From NCBI GenBank assembly GCA_963719875.1, contig CAVRDJ010000003.1:1-64000 (forward strand): DNA of 64,000 bases, in the 5' to 3' direction. Below the pieces are notes generated by a model. It ran no database searches and was not told where the DNA came from. It was given only the letters and a program-made list of their open reading frames with translations. A program made the translations under genes and the position numbers. Within the stretch, counting starts at the first letter, position 1; each line of letters opens with the position of its first letter. The DNA comes from Palsa-360 sp963719875. GTDB taxonomy: Bacteria; Acidobacteriota; Terriglobia; Acidiferrales; UBA7541. Shown piece after piece: positions 43,794-52,180 of the stretch.

Positions 43794-45125
43794 TTGAAGC
43801 TTCCTCCCGGTCCAAAGGGTTTTCCTCTGTTCGGCAACGTGTTCGAACCGCGCGGCGATTCGATCGGCTTTCTCACCAGGTGCGGGCGGGAATATGGCGA
43901 CATCGTCTTTTTCCGCTTCCTGGGAACGCCGGCGTGCTTTGTAAATCGGCCGGACTACATCGAATCCGTCCTGGTCACGCAAAACAATAATTTTGTGAAA
44001 TCGAAGGACTACCGCGCGATGCGGCGAGTGCTTGGCAATGGGCTGCTGCTCAGCGAAGGCGAATTCTGGCGGCGCCAGCGCAAGCTCATCCAGCCCGCCT
44101 TTCATCAGGAACGGATCGCGGCCTACGCGGAAATCATGACCGGATACACGCGGCGCATGCTGGCGTCCTGGAGCGACGGGCAAACGCTTGACATTCATGG
44201 AGCCATGATGCACCTCACGCTGGGCATCGTGGCCAAGACGCTGTTCGACGCCGATGTTTCGCACGAGGCGGAAGACGTGGATGCCGCGCTGAGTATACTG
44301 ATGGGTAAATTTCTGCGCCAGGCGGGATTAGCCTTGCTGTTGCCCAGATGGGTCCCTCTCCCGACCTCACAGCTTTTGAAGCGCGCCGTCGGCCGCCTCG
44401 ACAATGTGATTTACAGCATCATCGAGCAGCGCCGCGCCAGCGGACAGATGTCGGGAGATTTGCTCAGCGTCTTTTTGCAGGCTCATGACGACGAAGGAGT
44501 TGGCATGACCGATCGCCAACTCCACGATGAGATCATGACTCTATTTTTGGCCGGACATGAAACCACAGCGAACGTGCTTTCCTGGACCTGGTTCCTGCTG
44601 GGCCAGAACCCGGAAGTGGAGGAGAAATTCATCGAGGAATTGGGGCGCGTGCTCGGCGGAAGGGTTCCTACCCCGGCTGATTTGTCGCAACTGGTTTACA
44701 CCGACATGGTGCTCCGGGAATCGATGCGCTTGTATCCGCCTGTGTGGGTGATTGGGCGGCGTGCGCTCGCTCCCTTCCGGCTTGGCGAGTACGAGTTGCC
44801 CGCGGATACGAATGTCCTGATCTCGCAGCTCCTCATGCACAGAGACGCCCGGTATTTTCCAATGCCGGAGCGGTTTGATCCGGATCGGTGGGGCGCAAAC
44901 GATCCGCGCGCCGAGGCATTGCCGCGATTCGCCTATTTTCCCTTTGGCGGAGGGCCCAGAGTATGTATCGGCGCCGGGTTCGCGATGATGGAAGCCGTGT
45001 TGCTCCTCGCCACAATCGCGCAGCAGTTCCGCATCCAAATCGCCCCCGGACAAAAAGTCAAGTTGCAGCCCACAGTAACGCTGCGCCCCAGAAACGGAAT
45101 TCCAGTGACCTTGAGGCGGCGCTAG
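43794..45125 (+). CDS. cytochrome P450
   Basis: The 443-aa protein is a full-length soluble P450. It has a proline-rich start (LPPGPKGFPLFGN), the oxygen-binding I helix (FLAGHETTANVLSW), the E-x-x-R pair in LRESMRLYPPVW, and the haem loop FGGGPRVCIGAG with the ligand Cys at about 391. It starts at TTG 43794, one base after the MetE-like gene. No ferredoxin or reductase is nearby. The substrate is unknown; the layout resembles the self-standing P450s of the CYP102/CYP4-like group. Confidence 0.93.
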   Translation: MKLPPGPKGFPLFGNVFEPRGDSIGFLTRCGREYGDIVFFRFLGTPACFVNRPDYIESVLVTQNNNFVKSKDYRAMRRVLGNGLLLSEGEFWRRQRKLIQPAFHQERIAAYAEIMTGYTRRMLASWSDGQTLDIHGAMMHLTLGIVAKTLFDADVSHEAEDVDAALSILMGKFLRQAGLALLLPRWVPLPTSQLLKRAVGRLDNVIYSIIEQRRASGQMSGDLLSVFLQAHDDEGVGMTDRQLHDEIMTLFLAGHETTANVLSWTWFLLGQNPEVEEKFIEELGRVLGGRVPTPADLSQLVYTDMVLRESMRLYPPVWVIGRRALAPFRLGEYELPADTNVLISQLLMHRDARYFPMPERFDPDRWGANDPRAEALPRFAYFPFGGGPRVCIGAGFAMMEAVLLLATIAQQFRIQIAPGQKVKLQPTVTLRPRNGIPVTLRRR

Positions 45126-45129
45126 CCAA

Positions 45130-45201
45130 GTAGCGCAGGCTTCAGCCTGCGGGGGTTAGTCCTTGCAAAGCCCAAAACCCACAGGCTGAAGCCTGCGCTA
45201 C
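45130..45201. repeat. GCAGGCTTCAGCCTG-type inverted repeat, copy 4
   Basis: GTAGCGCAGGCTTCAGCCTG pairs with CAGGCTGAAGCCTGCGCTAC. It fills the gap between two convergent genes: 4 bases after the P450 stop, and with its last bases forming the TAG stop codon of the epimerase gene on the minus strand. Confidence 0.88.
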
Positions 45202-46205
45202 TGAGCAATCGTCCGCCCGGGCACGAGGTAATTTGCGACGTAATCGCGCACGGCGTCTTCGAGCGAAGTTACGGGCTGATCGTAGCCGGCGGCGAGCAAC
45301 TTGTTTACGTTTGCTTGCGTGAAATACTGATACTTGTCGCGAATCGACTCCGGCATGTCGATATATTCGATGCGTGGCTCGCGGCTAAGCGCGGCGAAAA
45401 CGGCGCGAGCCAAATCATTCCAGGTGCGCGCGTTTCCTGAACCAATATTGAAAATACCGTTTGCCGCAGGATTCGCGGCCAAGTGCAGCGTCATGGCCAC
45501 AGCATCCTTTACATAAAGAAAATCTCGCCGCTGCTCGCCGTCCCGGTATTGCGGCCGATAGCTCTTGAAAAGCTGGATCACGCCGGTCCTGAGCGCCTCG
45601 GCAAAGCTCTTGCAAACCACGCTCCGCATATCCCCTTTGTGGTTTTCATTAGGGCCGAAGACGTTGAAATATTTCAGCCCGACAATGCGGTCGAGCCATC
45701 CCTCCCGCCACGCGTGCAGATCCATCCATTGTTTGGATTGGCCGTACAGATTCAGCGGCCGCAAGCGCTCAAGCTGGCCGGGATCCGAATCATCCATGCC
45801 CGCGCTGCCATCTCCATAGGTCGCCGCGGAGGAAGCGTAAACAAAACGCACGCCCGCTCCGAGCGCCCATTCCGCGAGTTTGCGCGAATACTGGTAATTA
45901 TTTTCGCGCAGATATTTTTCGTTAGTTTCCGTCGTGGAGGAACACGCGCCCAAGTGAAAAATGCAGTCAAGCTTTCCCATCGATCCGGATGAAAGCCGCC
46001 CTGCCAGTTCCGCAGGCTCGATAATCTCTGTGTAGTGCAAACCGGCGAGGTTTGCGCATTTTTCGCGGTGCGCAGGAAAATCCGCAATCACCACCTGAGA
46101 ACAGCCCCGGCGATTGAGCTCCCAGACTAGCACGCTGCCAATGAATCCAGCCCCACCCGTCACAATGACGCGCTTATCCATCCAATCCACATTCGCCAGG
46201 GACAT
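45198..46205 (-). CDS. hldD: ADP-L-glycero-D-manno-heptose 6-epimerase
   Basis: The 335-aa protein is a short-chain-type sugar epimerase. It has the NAD fold RVIVTGGAGFIGSVLVWEL, the catalytic S-Y-K equivalents in SSAATYG and NLYGQSKQW, and the heptose-epimerase stretches LGACSSTTETNEKYL and GLKYFNVFGPNENHKGDMRS. It makes the L,D-heptose precursor of lipopolysaccharide core. ATG 46205 was chosen; 46226 and 46181 are alternatives. The final stop codon lies in repeat DNA, so a longer ancestral C-terminus is possible. Confidence 0.93.
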   Translation of the reverse strand: MSLANVDWMDKRVIVTGGAGFIGSVLVWELNRRGCSQVVIADFPAHREKCANLAGLHYTEIIEPAELAGRLSSGSMGKLDCIFHLGACSSTTETNEKYLRENNYQYSRKLAEWALGAGVRFVYASSAATYGDGSAGMDDSDPGQLERLRPLNLYGQSKQWMDLHAWREGWLDRIVGLKYFNVFGPNENHKGDMRSVVCKSFAEALRTGVIQLFKSYRPQYRDGEQRRDFLYVKDAVAMTLHLAANPAANGIFNIGSGNARTWNDLARAVFAALSREPRIEYIDMPESIRDKYQYFTQANVNKLLAAGYDQPVTSLEDAVRDYVANYLVPGRTIAQ

Positions 46206-46343
46206 AAGTACTCTCAAGGTTGCCACGTCGCGACAATCGAAGCAATCTCATCCGGCTCGCCTTAGAGGAAACAATGCCTCCACGCCTTGAGCTTTCCCAA
46301 TCCCTGAGCTAGAGTAACCGCTCCCAAGCGGAGGTGATTTACA

Positions 46344-46889
46344 GTGCATGGTCACGGGCAGGAACATCTGAAGATCCTGTTGCGGAGCAGTGCGATTCAG
46401 AGGCGAGTTCGCGAAATGGGTCATCAAATTTCCAAAGATTACAAAGGCCAGCGCGTTCATCTGATCGGTGTTCTCAAGGGCGCTGCTATTTTTCTTTCGG
46501 ATTTGATCCGCCAGATTCGTGTCGAAGTGTCGCTCGATTTCATGTCCGTTTCCAGTTACGGACATGGCAGGCAGACTTCCGGCCAGGTGCGCCTCAACAA
46601 GGATCTGGACACCAGCATCGAGGGTCTTAACGTCATCGTGGTCGAAGACATTTTGGATACAGGGCTGACTCTCGGGTACCTGTTGCGTGTATTGCAGCAG
46701 CGCAAGCCGAATTCGCTGAAGATCGCCGCGCTGCTCGATAAGCCGGAGCGGCGCATTAAGAAAGACGTCAAGGCCGACTACATCGGATTTCAGATTCCGA
46801 ATGAATTCGTCGTCGGATATGGACTGGACTATGCGGAGCGCTATCGCAATCTCAAGGATGTGTGCATTCTCTCGCTGCCTCCGTCCTAA
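46344..46889 (+). CDS. hpt: hypoxanthine phosphoribosyltransferase
   Basis: The 181-aa protein has the purine phosphoribosyltransferase fold. LIGVLKGAAIFLSDLIRQI is followed by the flexible loop FMSVSSYGHGR, the PRPP-binding motif VIVVEDILDTGLTL and the base-recognition end KADYIGFQIPNEFVVGYGLD. It converts hypoxanthine or guanine plus PRPP to nucleotide. It starts at GTG 46344, with GGAGGTGA 9 bases upstream. It is divergent from hldD and lies upstream of rpiB and deoC, which also handle ribose and deoxyribose phosphates. Confidence 0.94.
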   Translation: MHGHGQEHLKILLRSSAIQRRVREMGHQISKDYKGQRVHLIGVLKGAAIFLSDLIRQIRVEVSLDFMSVSSYGHGRQTSGQVRLNKDLDTSIEGLNVIVVEDILDTGLTLGYLLRVLQQRKPNSLKIAALLDKPERRIKKDVKADYIGFQIPNEFVVGYGLDYAERYRNLKDVCILSLPPS

Positions 46890-46927
46890 CCGCAATGGTG
46901 CGCGGTTTAACAAAAGTACTTTGTTTT

Positions 46928-47006
46928 GTCATTCCGAGCGAAGCGAGGAATCTCTCTTTGGTTTAAATTCAAGAAAGGAGAGATTCCTCGCTTCACTCGG
47001 AATGAC
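46928..47006. repeat. GTCATTCCGAGCGAAGCGAGG-type inverted repeat
   Basis: GTCATTCCGAGCGAAGCGAG at the left pairs with CTCGCTTCACTCGGAATGAC at the right; the inner arms GAATCTCTC and GAGAGATTC extend the stem. This is a known class of intergenic repeat in many bacteria. It lies between hpt and rpiB and is followed by a short T run, so it could act as a terminator. Confidence 0.85.
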
Positions 47007-47049
47007 AGTTTTTACTTTTCCGCAACCTGCAAGTCGGTCGAAATTCAAA

Positions 47050-47703
47050 ATGAAACCACTCATTACAGCCGCGGATTTGGAGCGCGTCCCGCAAAACGGC
47101 GAACTCGCCATCACGGACGATACGCTCATCACTCCTCTCGCGCGCGAAGAGGCCGAGCGGCGCGGGATCACGTTCCGCGTTTCCTCGACGCGCGACAGGG
47201 AAACCACTGCCAGCGCGGCATCAGGGAAAAGCTCGCCGGAAAAATCCGCACGAGTCGTGGCGATTGGCGCGGATCACGGCGGCTTCGAACTCAAGCAACA
47301 ACTGATAGGCCATCTCCGCGATTGGGGCTACCAAGTTCTTGACCTTGGCACCCACAGCGGGGAAGCCGTGGATTATCCGGACTTTGCCGAGGCGGTCGGC
47401 AACGCAGTCGCGCGTGGGGAAGCGTCGCTCGGCATCGTGCTCGACAGCGCAGGCATCGGCAGCTCGATCGCCGCCAACAAGGTGCCGGGAGTGCGCGCAG
47501 CGCTATGCTATGATCGCGCGACGGCGCGCAACAGCCGCGAGCACAATGACGCGAATGTGCTGACGCTGGGCGCCAAGCTGATCGCCCCGGAAGCTGCGCG
47601 CGAGATTGTTGCCTTGTGGCTCACCACGCCCTTCGCAGGAGGGCGCCACCAGCGACGCGTGGACAAGATTCGAAGCATCGAGGAACGGTCAGCGAGACAC
47701 TAG
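47050..47703 (+). CDS. rpiB: ribose-5-phosphate isomerase B with EutQ-like N-terminal extension
   Basis: The 217-aa protein has two parts. Residues 1-45 (MKPLITAADLE, then LITPLAREEAERRGITF) match the pattern of the EutQ N-terminus (LITA-x-D, ITP-x-ARE-x-AE), a microcompartment-related segment. After a serine-rich linker, residues 68-217 are RpiB: VVAIGADHGGFELKQQL, SSIAANKVPGVRAALC and SREHNDANVLTLGAKL. The usual catalytic cysteine of the CGTG loop is replaced (LDSAGIG). RpiB interconverts ribose and ribulose 5-phosphate. ATG 47050 was chosen because the upstream frame runs through repeat DNA. Confidence 0.88.
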   Translation: MKPLITAADLERVPQNGELAITDDTLITPLAREEAERRGITFRVSSTRDRETTASAASGKSSPEKSARVVAIGADHGGFELKQQLIGHLRDWGYQVLDLGTHSGEAVDYPDFAEAVGNAVARGEASLGIVLDSAGIGSSIAANKVPGVRAALCYDRATARNSREHNDANVLTLGAKLIAPEAAREIVALWLTTPFAGGRHQRRVDKIRSIEERSARH

Positions 47704-47711
47704 ACCCCGCA

Positions 47712-47805
47712 GAAAAGCCCCGGGTCGGAAGACCCGGGCTACAGCAATTGCGCAATTGATGGATGGCAGTTGTTTGTAGCCCGCCTCTTCAGAGGCGGGG
47801 CCTTT
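47712..47805. repeat. paired hairpins AGCCCCGGGTC.../TGTAGCCCGCCTC...
   Basis: AGCCCCGGGTCGGAAGACCCGGGCT at 47716-47740 is one hairpin and GCCCGCCTCTTCAGAGGCGGGGC another, at about 47777-47800. AAAAGCCCC and GGGGCCTTTT at the outer ends also pair. The unit lies between rpiB and deoC. Related hairpins are at 53936 and 57817. Confidence 0.75.
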
Positions 47806-47872
47806 TGCGTGGTCATGCAATAGGCGCGGGCATCTTTGAGTACTTCCGGGCGATTCGAACAGGGCTGAGCGC

Positions 47873-48805
47873 GTGGATCAGAGCGAATTCGAACAATTGG
47901 TTCGGGTTGTCACCGAAGAGGTGGTGCGCTACCTCGGCGCTCCCGGAAGCGCGGCTGCTCGTAGCGCCGGAAGCGACGACGAAATTTGCCCGGATTGCGA
48001 CCTGAACTGCGCCGAGAAATGCGCCCGAAAAACCCGCGCGGTTGTCGAAGCCGGAGCCGACCGCATTTCCTGCGGCCCGTCGGTTGTTGAATTGGAGGCT
48101 GGGTTCGCGGGCCTGATTGATCACACCCTGCTGAAACCCGAAGCTTCGCGCGACGATATCCGCAAGCTCTGCCAGGAAGCCGTGCGTTTCGGATTTGCGT
48201 CGGTCTGCATCAATCCCTGGAACGTGCCGCTGGCCGCGGAATTAGTGCGCGGCACAAAAGTGAAAGTTTGCACCGTGATCGGATTCCCGCTCGGCGCAAC
48301 GCTTTCCCAGGTAAAAATCCACGAAGCCGAAGAAGCGATCAAGCTGGGCGCGCAGGAAGTGGACATGGTCATCAACATTGGCGCGCTGAAATCCGGCCAG
48401 GATGACGTGGTGGAATCGGATATCCGCGGAGTCGTGGAAATAGCGCACCGTGGAGGCGCCATCTGCAAAGTCATTTTTGAAACCTCACTGCTCACGGTTG
48501 AGGAAAAGGTGCGCGCCGCGCTCGCAAGTAAAAGGGCCGGCGCGGATTTCGTCAAGACTTCGACTGGCTTCAGCACGGGCGGCGCCACGTCCGAAGATGT
48601 TGCGTTGCTGCGCGCCGTGGTGGGCTCGGATATCGGCGTAAAAGCCTCCGGTGGAGTACGAACCTTTGACGACCTCAAAAAAATGGTTTGCGCTGGCGCG
48701 ACGCGTATCGGCGCCAGTGCCAGCGTCAAAATCATGGAGCAGGCGGCAGGCTCGGCATCTCCTCACCCAACCGCCTCGGGCTCGCATCCATCAATTTCCT
48801 ATTGA
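47873..48805 (+). CDS. deoC: deoxyribose-phosphate aldolase with a tagged, cysteine-bearing N-terminal extension
   Basis: The 310-aa protein is about 80 residues longer than plain DeoC at its start. Residues 1-22 form an amphipathic helix (SEFEQLVRVVTEEVVRYLG) like microcompartment encapsulation peptides. Residues 39-50 hold four cysteines in the pattern C-x2-C-x3-C-x3-C. The aldolase core begins near 82 (LIDHTLLKPEA) and keeps D in EVDMVINIGALKSG, the Schiff-base lysine in FVKTSTGFSTGG and the second lysine in GVKASGGVR. It splits deoxyribose 5-phosphate to acetaldehyde and glyceraldehyde 3-phosphate. It starts at GTG 47873, downstream of rpiB. Confidence 0.92.
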   Translation: MDQSEFEQLVRVVTEEVVRYLGAPGSAAARSAGSDDEICPDCDLNCAEKCARKTRAVVEAGADRISCGPSVVELEAGFAGLIDHTLLKPEASRDDIRKLCQEAVRFGFASVCINPWNVPLAAELVRGTKVKVCTVIGFPLGATLSQVKIHEAEEAIKLGAQEVDMVINIGALKSGQDDVVESDIRGVVEIAHRGGAICKVIFETSLLTVEEKVRAALASKRAGADFVKTSTGFSTGGATSEDVALLRAVVGSDIGVKASGGVRTFDDLKKMVCAGATRIGASASVKIMEQAAGSASPHPTASGSHPSISY

Positions 48806-48963
48806 TTTTAGCCGCCGGAATCTTATTTTTTTCGGCGTAGAAGCCGATCCATTCACCGGTTTTTCACAAGGGCATAATCTCTACCTGCTATACTAAATGT
48901 TTCTTGGAGAGTTGCGCTGCGTCTCCGGAAGTCTGGCACGCAGTATACATTCACTATTTATTT

Positions 48964-50715
48964 ATGGATCCCGTTCAAGTCCCATTGCCGCTCAATGTTC
49001 CCGCGGAGGTTCTCGCGACGCTGGTCGAAATCGGCGAGGAAATCAATTCCTCGCTGGACCTCGACGAAGTGTTGCGGAAAACCGCGGCGCTCGTGAAGCG
49101 CCTGATCGACTACGAAATCTTCAGCGTGTTGCTGGTCGACGAATCGATGCACAGGCTCTACCACCGCTTCACCATCGGTTACGGCGAGGAAGCCGGCAAG
49201 GATTGGGTGATCCCGATCGGACAAGGGATCACGGGCACGGCCGCAGCGACGGGCCGCGCGGTGCGCGTGCCGGACGTCAGCGAAGATCCCCGGTACATCA
49301 ACATCATTGATTCGGTCCGGTCCGAGCTGGTGGTTCCGCTCATGGTGAAAGGACAAGCGATCGGCGTGCTTGACATCCAGAGCACGCAAGTCGATTACTT
49401 CACGCGCGATCAGCAAAGCGTTCTGACTTTGATGGCCAGCCGTTTGGCCACCGCCATCGAAAACGCGCGGCTCTTTGAACGCATCCGCAGCCAGGCCGAT
49501 ACGCTGCTGGTCCTTAACGAAGTGGGCCGCGAGGCGAATTCCATCCTGGCCGTGGAGGAGTTGTTGCGCCGCGCCGCGGAACTCGTCAAGCGCGTCATCG
49601 ACTATCAGATTCTTGGAATCTTGTTGTATGACGAATCGACAAACACATTTCGGCATCGCCTGGACATGAAATACGGCCAGAGCGCACAAGGGAAGTTCCG
49701 TGTTACTCCGCATGAAGGAATTATAGGAACGGCGATCGCCACACAGCTGCCGGTTCGGGTCCCGGATGTGAGCCTCGATTCCCGGTACATCATGGCTAAT
49801 CCGGAAACGCGGTCCGAGCTGGCGATTCCGATGATTCACAAAGGCCGCGTCGTAGGCGTTCTCGATCTCGAAAGCCCTCAAATTAATTATTTCACCGAGG
49901 ACCACGAACAGACACTGACGATACTGGCAGCACACTTGGCGGTGTCGCTCGAAAACGCGCGGTTGTACGAGAAGCTGGCCAAGGATGAAGCGCGCATGGA
50001 GCGCGAGCTCACGGCCGCGCAGCGTCTTCAGACCGCTCTCCTGCGTCCAGTCCCCAGCATCGACTACGGCCTCGACATCACCGCGCGAATTCATTCCGCT
50101 CGGGAAGTGTGCGGCGACTTATACGATTTCCTTTCTTACGGAACGCAACAATTGGGCGTCGCTCTGGGAAACGTCAGCGGGAAGGGAAGCGCCGCTGCGC
50201 TCTACGGCGCCGTGGCCACCGGAATTCTGCGCAGCCTCTCTCCCCACAAGCTCCAGCCCGCGGAGCTGCTCCGGCAGCTCAATCAACTGGTGTGCGACCG
50301 CCGCGTGGAGGGCCGCTACATGACGATTTGTTTCGCCACGTGGCAAAAAGGGCGTCACGCACTCCGTATAGCGAACGCGGGACAGACGCAGCCATTGCTG
50401 TGGAAAGATGGGCACGTCGAACAGATTAAACTTTCGGGATTTCCGATCGGCATCTTCGATGATGCGACCTACGAGGAATGGAGCGTGCGCCTGAAATCGG
50501 GCGATATCCTCCTCTTCTTTTCCGATGGACTGACTGAGGCGGCCAACCGGGAAGGGAAATTCTTCGGCGCTGGACGTATAAAAGAACTGTTGGCCACCCA
50601 CGCGCACTTGAATTCGAGTGAACTTGCCGACCGCTTGCTTGAGGCAGTGGAGGAGTTCACCCAAGGAGGCGCCATCACGGACGACCGCACGCTTGTGGTG
50701 ATGAAAGTCAAGTGA
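48964..50715 (+). CDS. GAF-GAF-PP2C (SpoIIE-type) phosphatase
   Basis: The 583-aa protein has two GAF domains in tandem (about residues 40-185 and 205-355). Both contain the same blocks, KRLIDYEIFSVLL/KRVIDYQILGILL and GQGITGTAAATGRAVRVPDV/HEGIIGTAIATQLPVRVPDV. A coiled segment (ARMERELTAAQRLQTALL) and a C-terminal PP2C domain follow (SAREVCGDLYDFL, FFSDGLTEAANREGKFFG, TDDRTLVVMKV). It is probably a soluble serine phosphatase of a partner-switching pathway, controlled by a small ligand. Its stop overlaps the lysA-like start by 4 bases. Confidence 0.88.
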   Translation: MDPVQVPLPLNVPAEVLATLVEIGEEINSSLDLDEVLRKTAALVKRLIDYEIFSVLLVDESMHRLYHRFTIGYGEEAGKDWVIPIGQGITGTAAATGRAVRVPDVSEDPRYINIIDSVRSELVVPLMVKGQAIGVLDIQSTQVDYFTRDQQSVLTLMASRLATAIENARLFERIRSQADTLLVLNEVGREANSILAVEELLRRAAELVKRVIDYQILGILLYDESTNTFRHRLDMKYGQSAQGKFRVTPHEGIIGTAIATQLPVRVPDVSLDSRYIMANPETRSELAIPMIHKGRVVGVLDLESPQINYFTEDHEQTLTILAAHLAVSLENARLYEKLAKDEARMERELTAAQRLQTALLRPVPSIDYGLDITARIHSAREVCGDLYDFLSYGTQQLGVALGNVSGKGSAAALYGAVATGILRSLSPHKLQPAELLRQLNQLVCDRRVEGRYMTICFATWQKGRHALRIANAGQTQPLLWKDGHVEQIKLSGFPIGIFDDATYEEWSVRLKSGDILLFFSDGLTEAANREGKFFGAGRIKELLATHAHLNSSELADRLLEAVEEFTQGGAITDDRTLVVMKVK

Positions 50716-52015
50716 GCGCCGCGTCTTCCCGCTCGCGCGCTTCTCGATCGGCCGGCGTTGACGATCCAGCGAGCTATACTCCCGGGTTTGCCTATCGCGG
50801 CTCCCGGTTATTTTGCGAAGGCGTGTCCGTCGCAGCCGCCGCGAAGCGATTCGGAACGCCTGCGTATCTGTATAGCCGCGCGAGCATCGAGCAAGCCTAC
50901 CGCCTCATGAATTCCGCGTTCGGCACGATTCCGCACACGATTTGCTACGCCATGAAGGCCAATTCGAATCTGGGCATTTTGCGCGTGTTTGCCGCGCTTG
51001 GCAGCGGATTCGACATCGTTTCGGGCGGGGAGCTTTATCGCCTGCGACAAATCGGTGTGCCGGGGAAGGGTATCGTTTTTTCCGGGGTCGGAAAATCGCG
51101 CGAGGAAATTCGAGAAGCCCTTCGCGCGCGAATTCTTCTTTTCAATGTGGAGTCGCCTGCGGAACTTGATCTATTGGCTTCAGAGGCGTCACGGCTGCGT
51201 GTCCGCGCCGCCGCATCAATCCGCGTCAATCCGAACATGTCCAAGCCGGCGGCCATCCGCACATTGCCACTGGACACCATCGCCACAAGTTTGGGATTGA
51301 CTGGGAGACCGCGCGCGGCCTATATCTCCAACATCGCAATTCTCGCTGGATCGACTGGCAGGGAATCAGCGCGCATATCGGATCGCAAATTCTGACGCTT
51401 ACACCTCACCGGCGCGCTCTGACGCGTTTGGCTGGATTTGTGCGCGAGCTTGCGGGCGCGGGCCTCTCGCTCCGCTACCTCGATTGCGGCGGCGGACTCG
51501 GGATTCGCTACGCGTCGGAGCAGCCGCCGGAAAAAGCGGCCTGGGCCGCGGAACTCGCGCGAGTCGTCCGGCCGCTCGGCTGCCACCTGCTGATCGAGCC
51601 GGGGCGCTCGTTGGTCGGTTCCGCAGGTGTGCTTCTGATGCATGTTTTGTACACCAAGCGGAATCGCGGCAAGAATTTCGTAATTGTGGATGCAGCCATG
51701 AACGATTTCATGCGGCCCGCGTTATACAATGCGACGCATCCCATCACGCGCGCCCGGCGCACTCCCGGCGCGCTCGCTCGCGCCGACATTGTCGGCCCCG
51801 TTTGTGAATCGGGCGATTGCTTTCTTGAAGATTGGCCGCTCGGAAACGTGGTTCCGGATGATGTGTTGGTCCTGTGGGGAGCCGGCGCCTACGGCACGGT
51901 CCAAGCCTCGAATTACAATTCCCGCCCGCGCCCCGCGGAAATTCTCGTCAAGGGAACCCGCATGCGGCTGATCCGCCGCCGCGAATCCCGCTCCGACTTG
52001 GTCCGCGGTGAGTAA
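50712..52015 (+). pseudogene. lysA: diaminopimelate decarboxylase-like gene with a frameshift
   Basis: Two frames together give a full fold-III PLP decarboxylase. The first (50712-51395) has ICYAMKANSNLGILRVFA with the PLP lysine and GIVFSGVGKSREEIREAL. The second (from about 51250) has HKFGIDWETARGLY, ISAHIGSQILTL, CGGGLGIRY, EPGRSLVGSAG and the CESGD motif. The shift is near 51235-51258, between RVNPNMSKPA and HPHIATGHHRHKFG, and a single base would restore the frame. All catalytic motifs are kept, so the break is recent or a sequence error. The gene overlaps the phosphatase gene by 4 bases. Confidence 0.85.
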
Positions 52016-52019
52016 AAAA

Positions 52020-52166
52020 GATTGGAACCACAGATGAACACAGATCAACACAGATAAAAATAAAACCATAAATTAAAAGCAGGAAACCACCTGCGAGCAG
52101 CACACTCTTAAGATGATTAAGAATAGATCTTAGCTTTTATCAGTGTTTATCTGTGTTCATCTGTGG
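52020..52166. repeat. inverted repeat CCACAGATGAACACAGAT / ATCTGTGTTCATCTGTGG
   Basis: CCACAGATGAACACAGATCA at 52027-52046 is complementary to the TGTTTATCTGTGTTCATCTGTGG end at 52144-52166. Between them is an A/T-rich stretch of about 95 bases with no gene. This word family is a widespread intergenic repeat. It lies between the convergent lysA-like and nadK genes. Confidence 0.75.
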
Positions 52167-52180
52167 ATGCAATTGGGACT

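Noticed and set aside
46801..47049. Extension of the rpiB frame upstream to 46801
   Set aside because: It overlaps the end of hpt and runs through an inverted repeat (HSERSEESLF is a typical translated repeat), so the start is placed at 47050.
48861..48900. TATACT with upstream TTTTCA before the GAF/PP2C gene as a promoter
   Set aside because: The spacing of about 22 bases between the boxes is too wide for a normal promoter.
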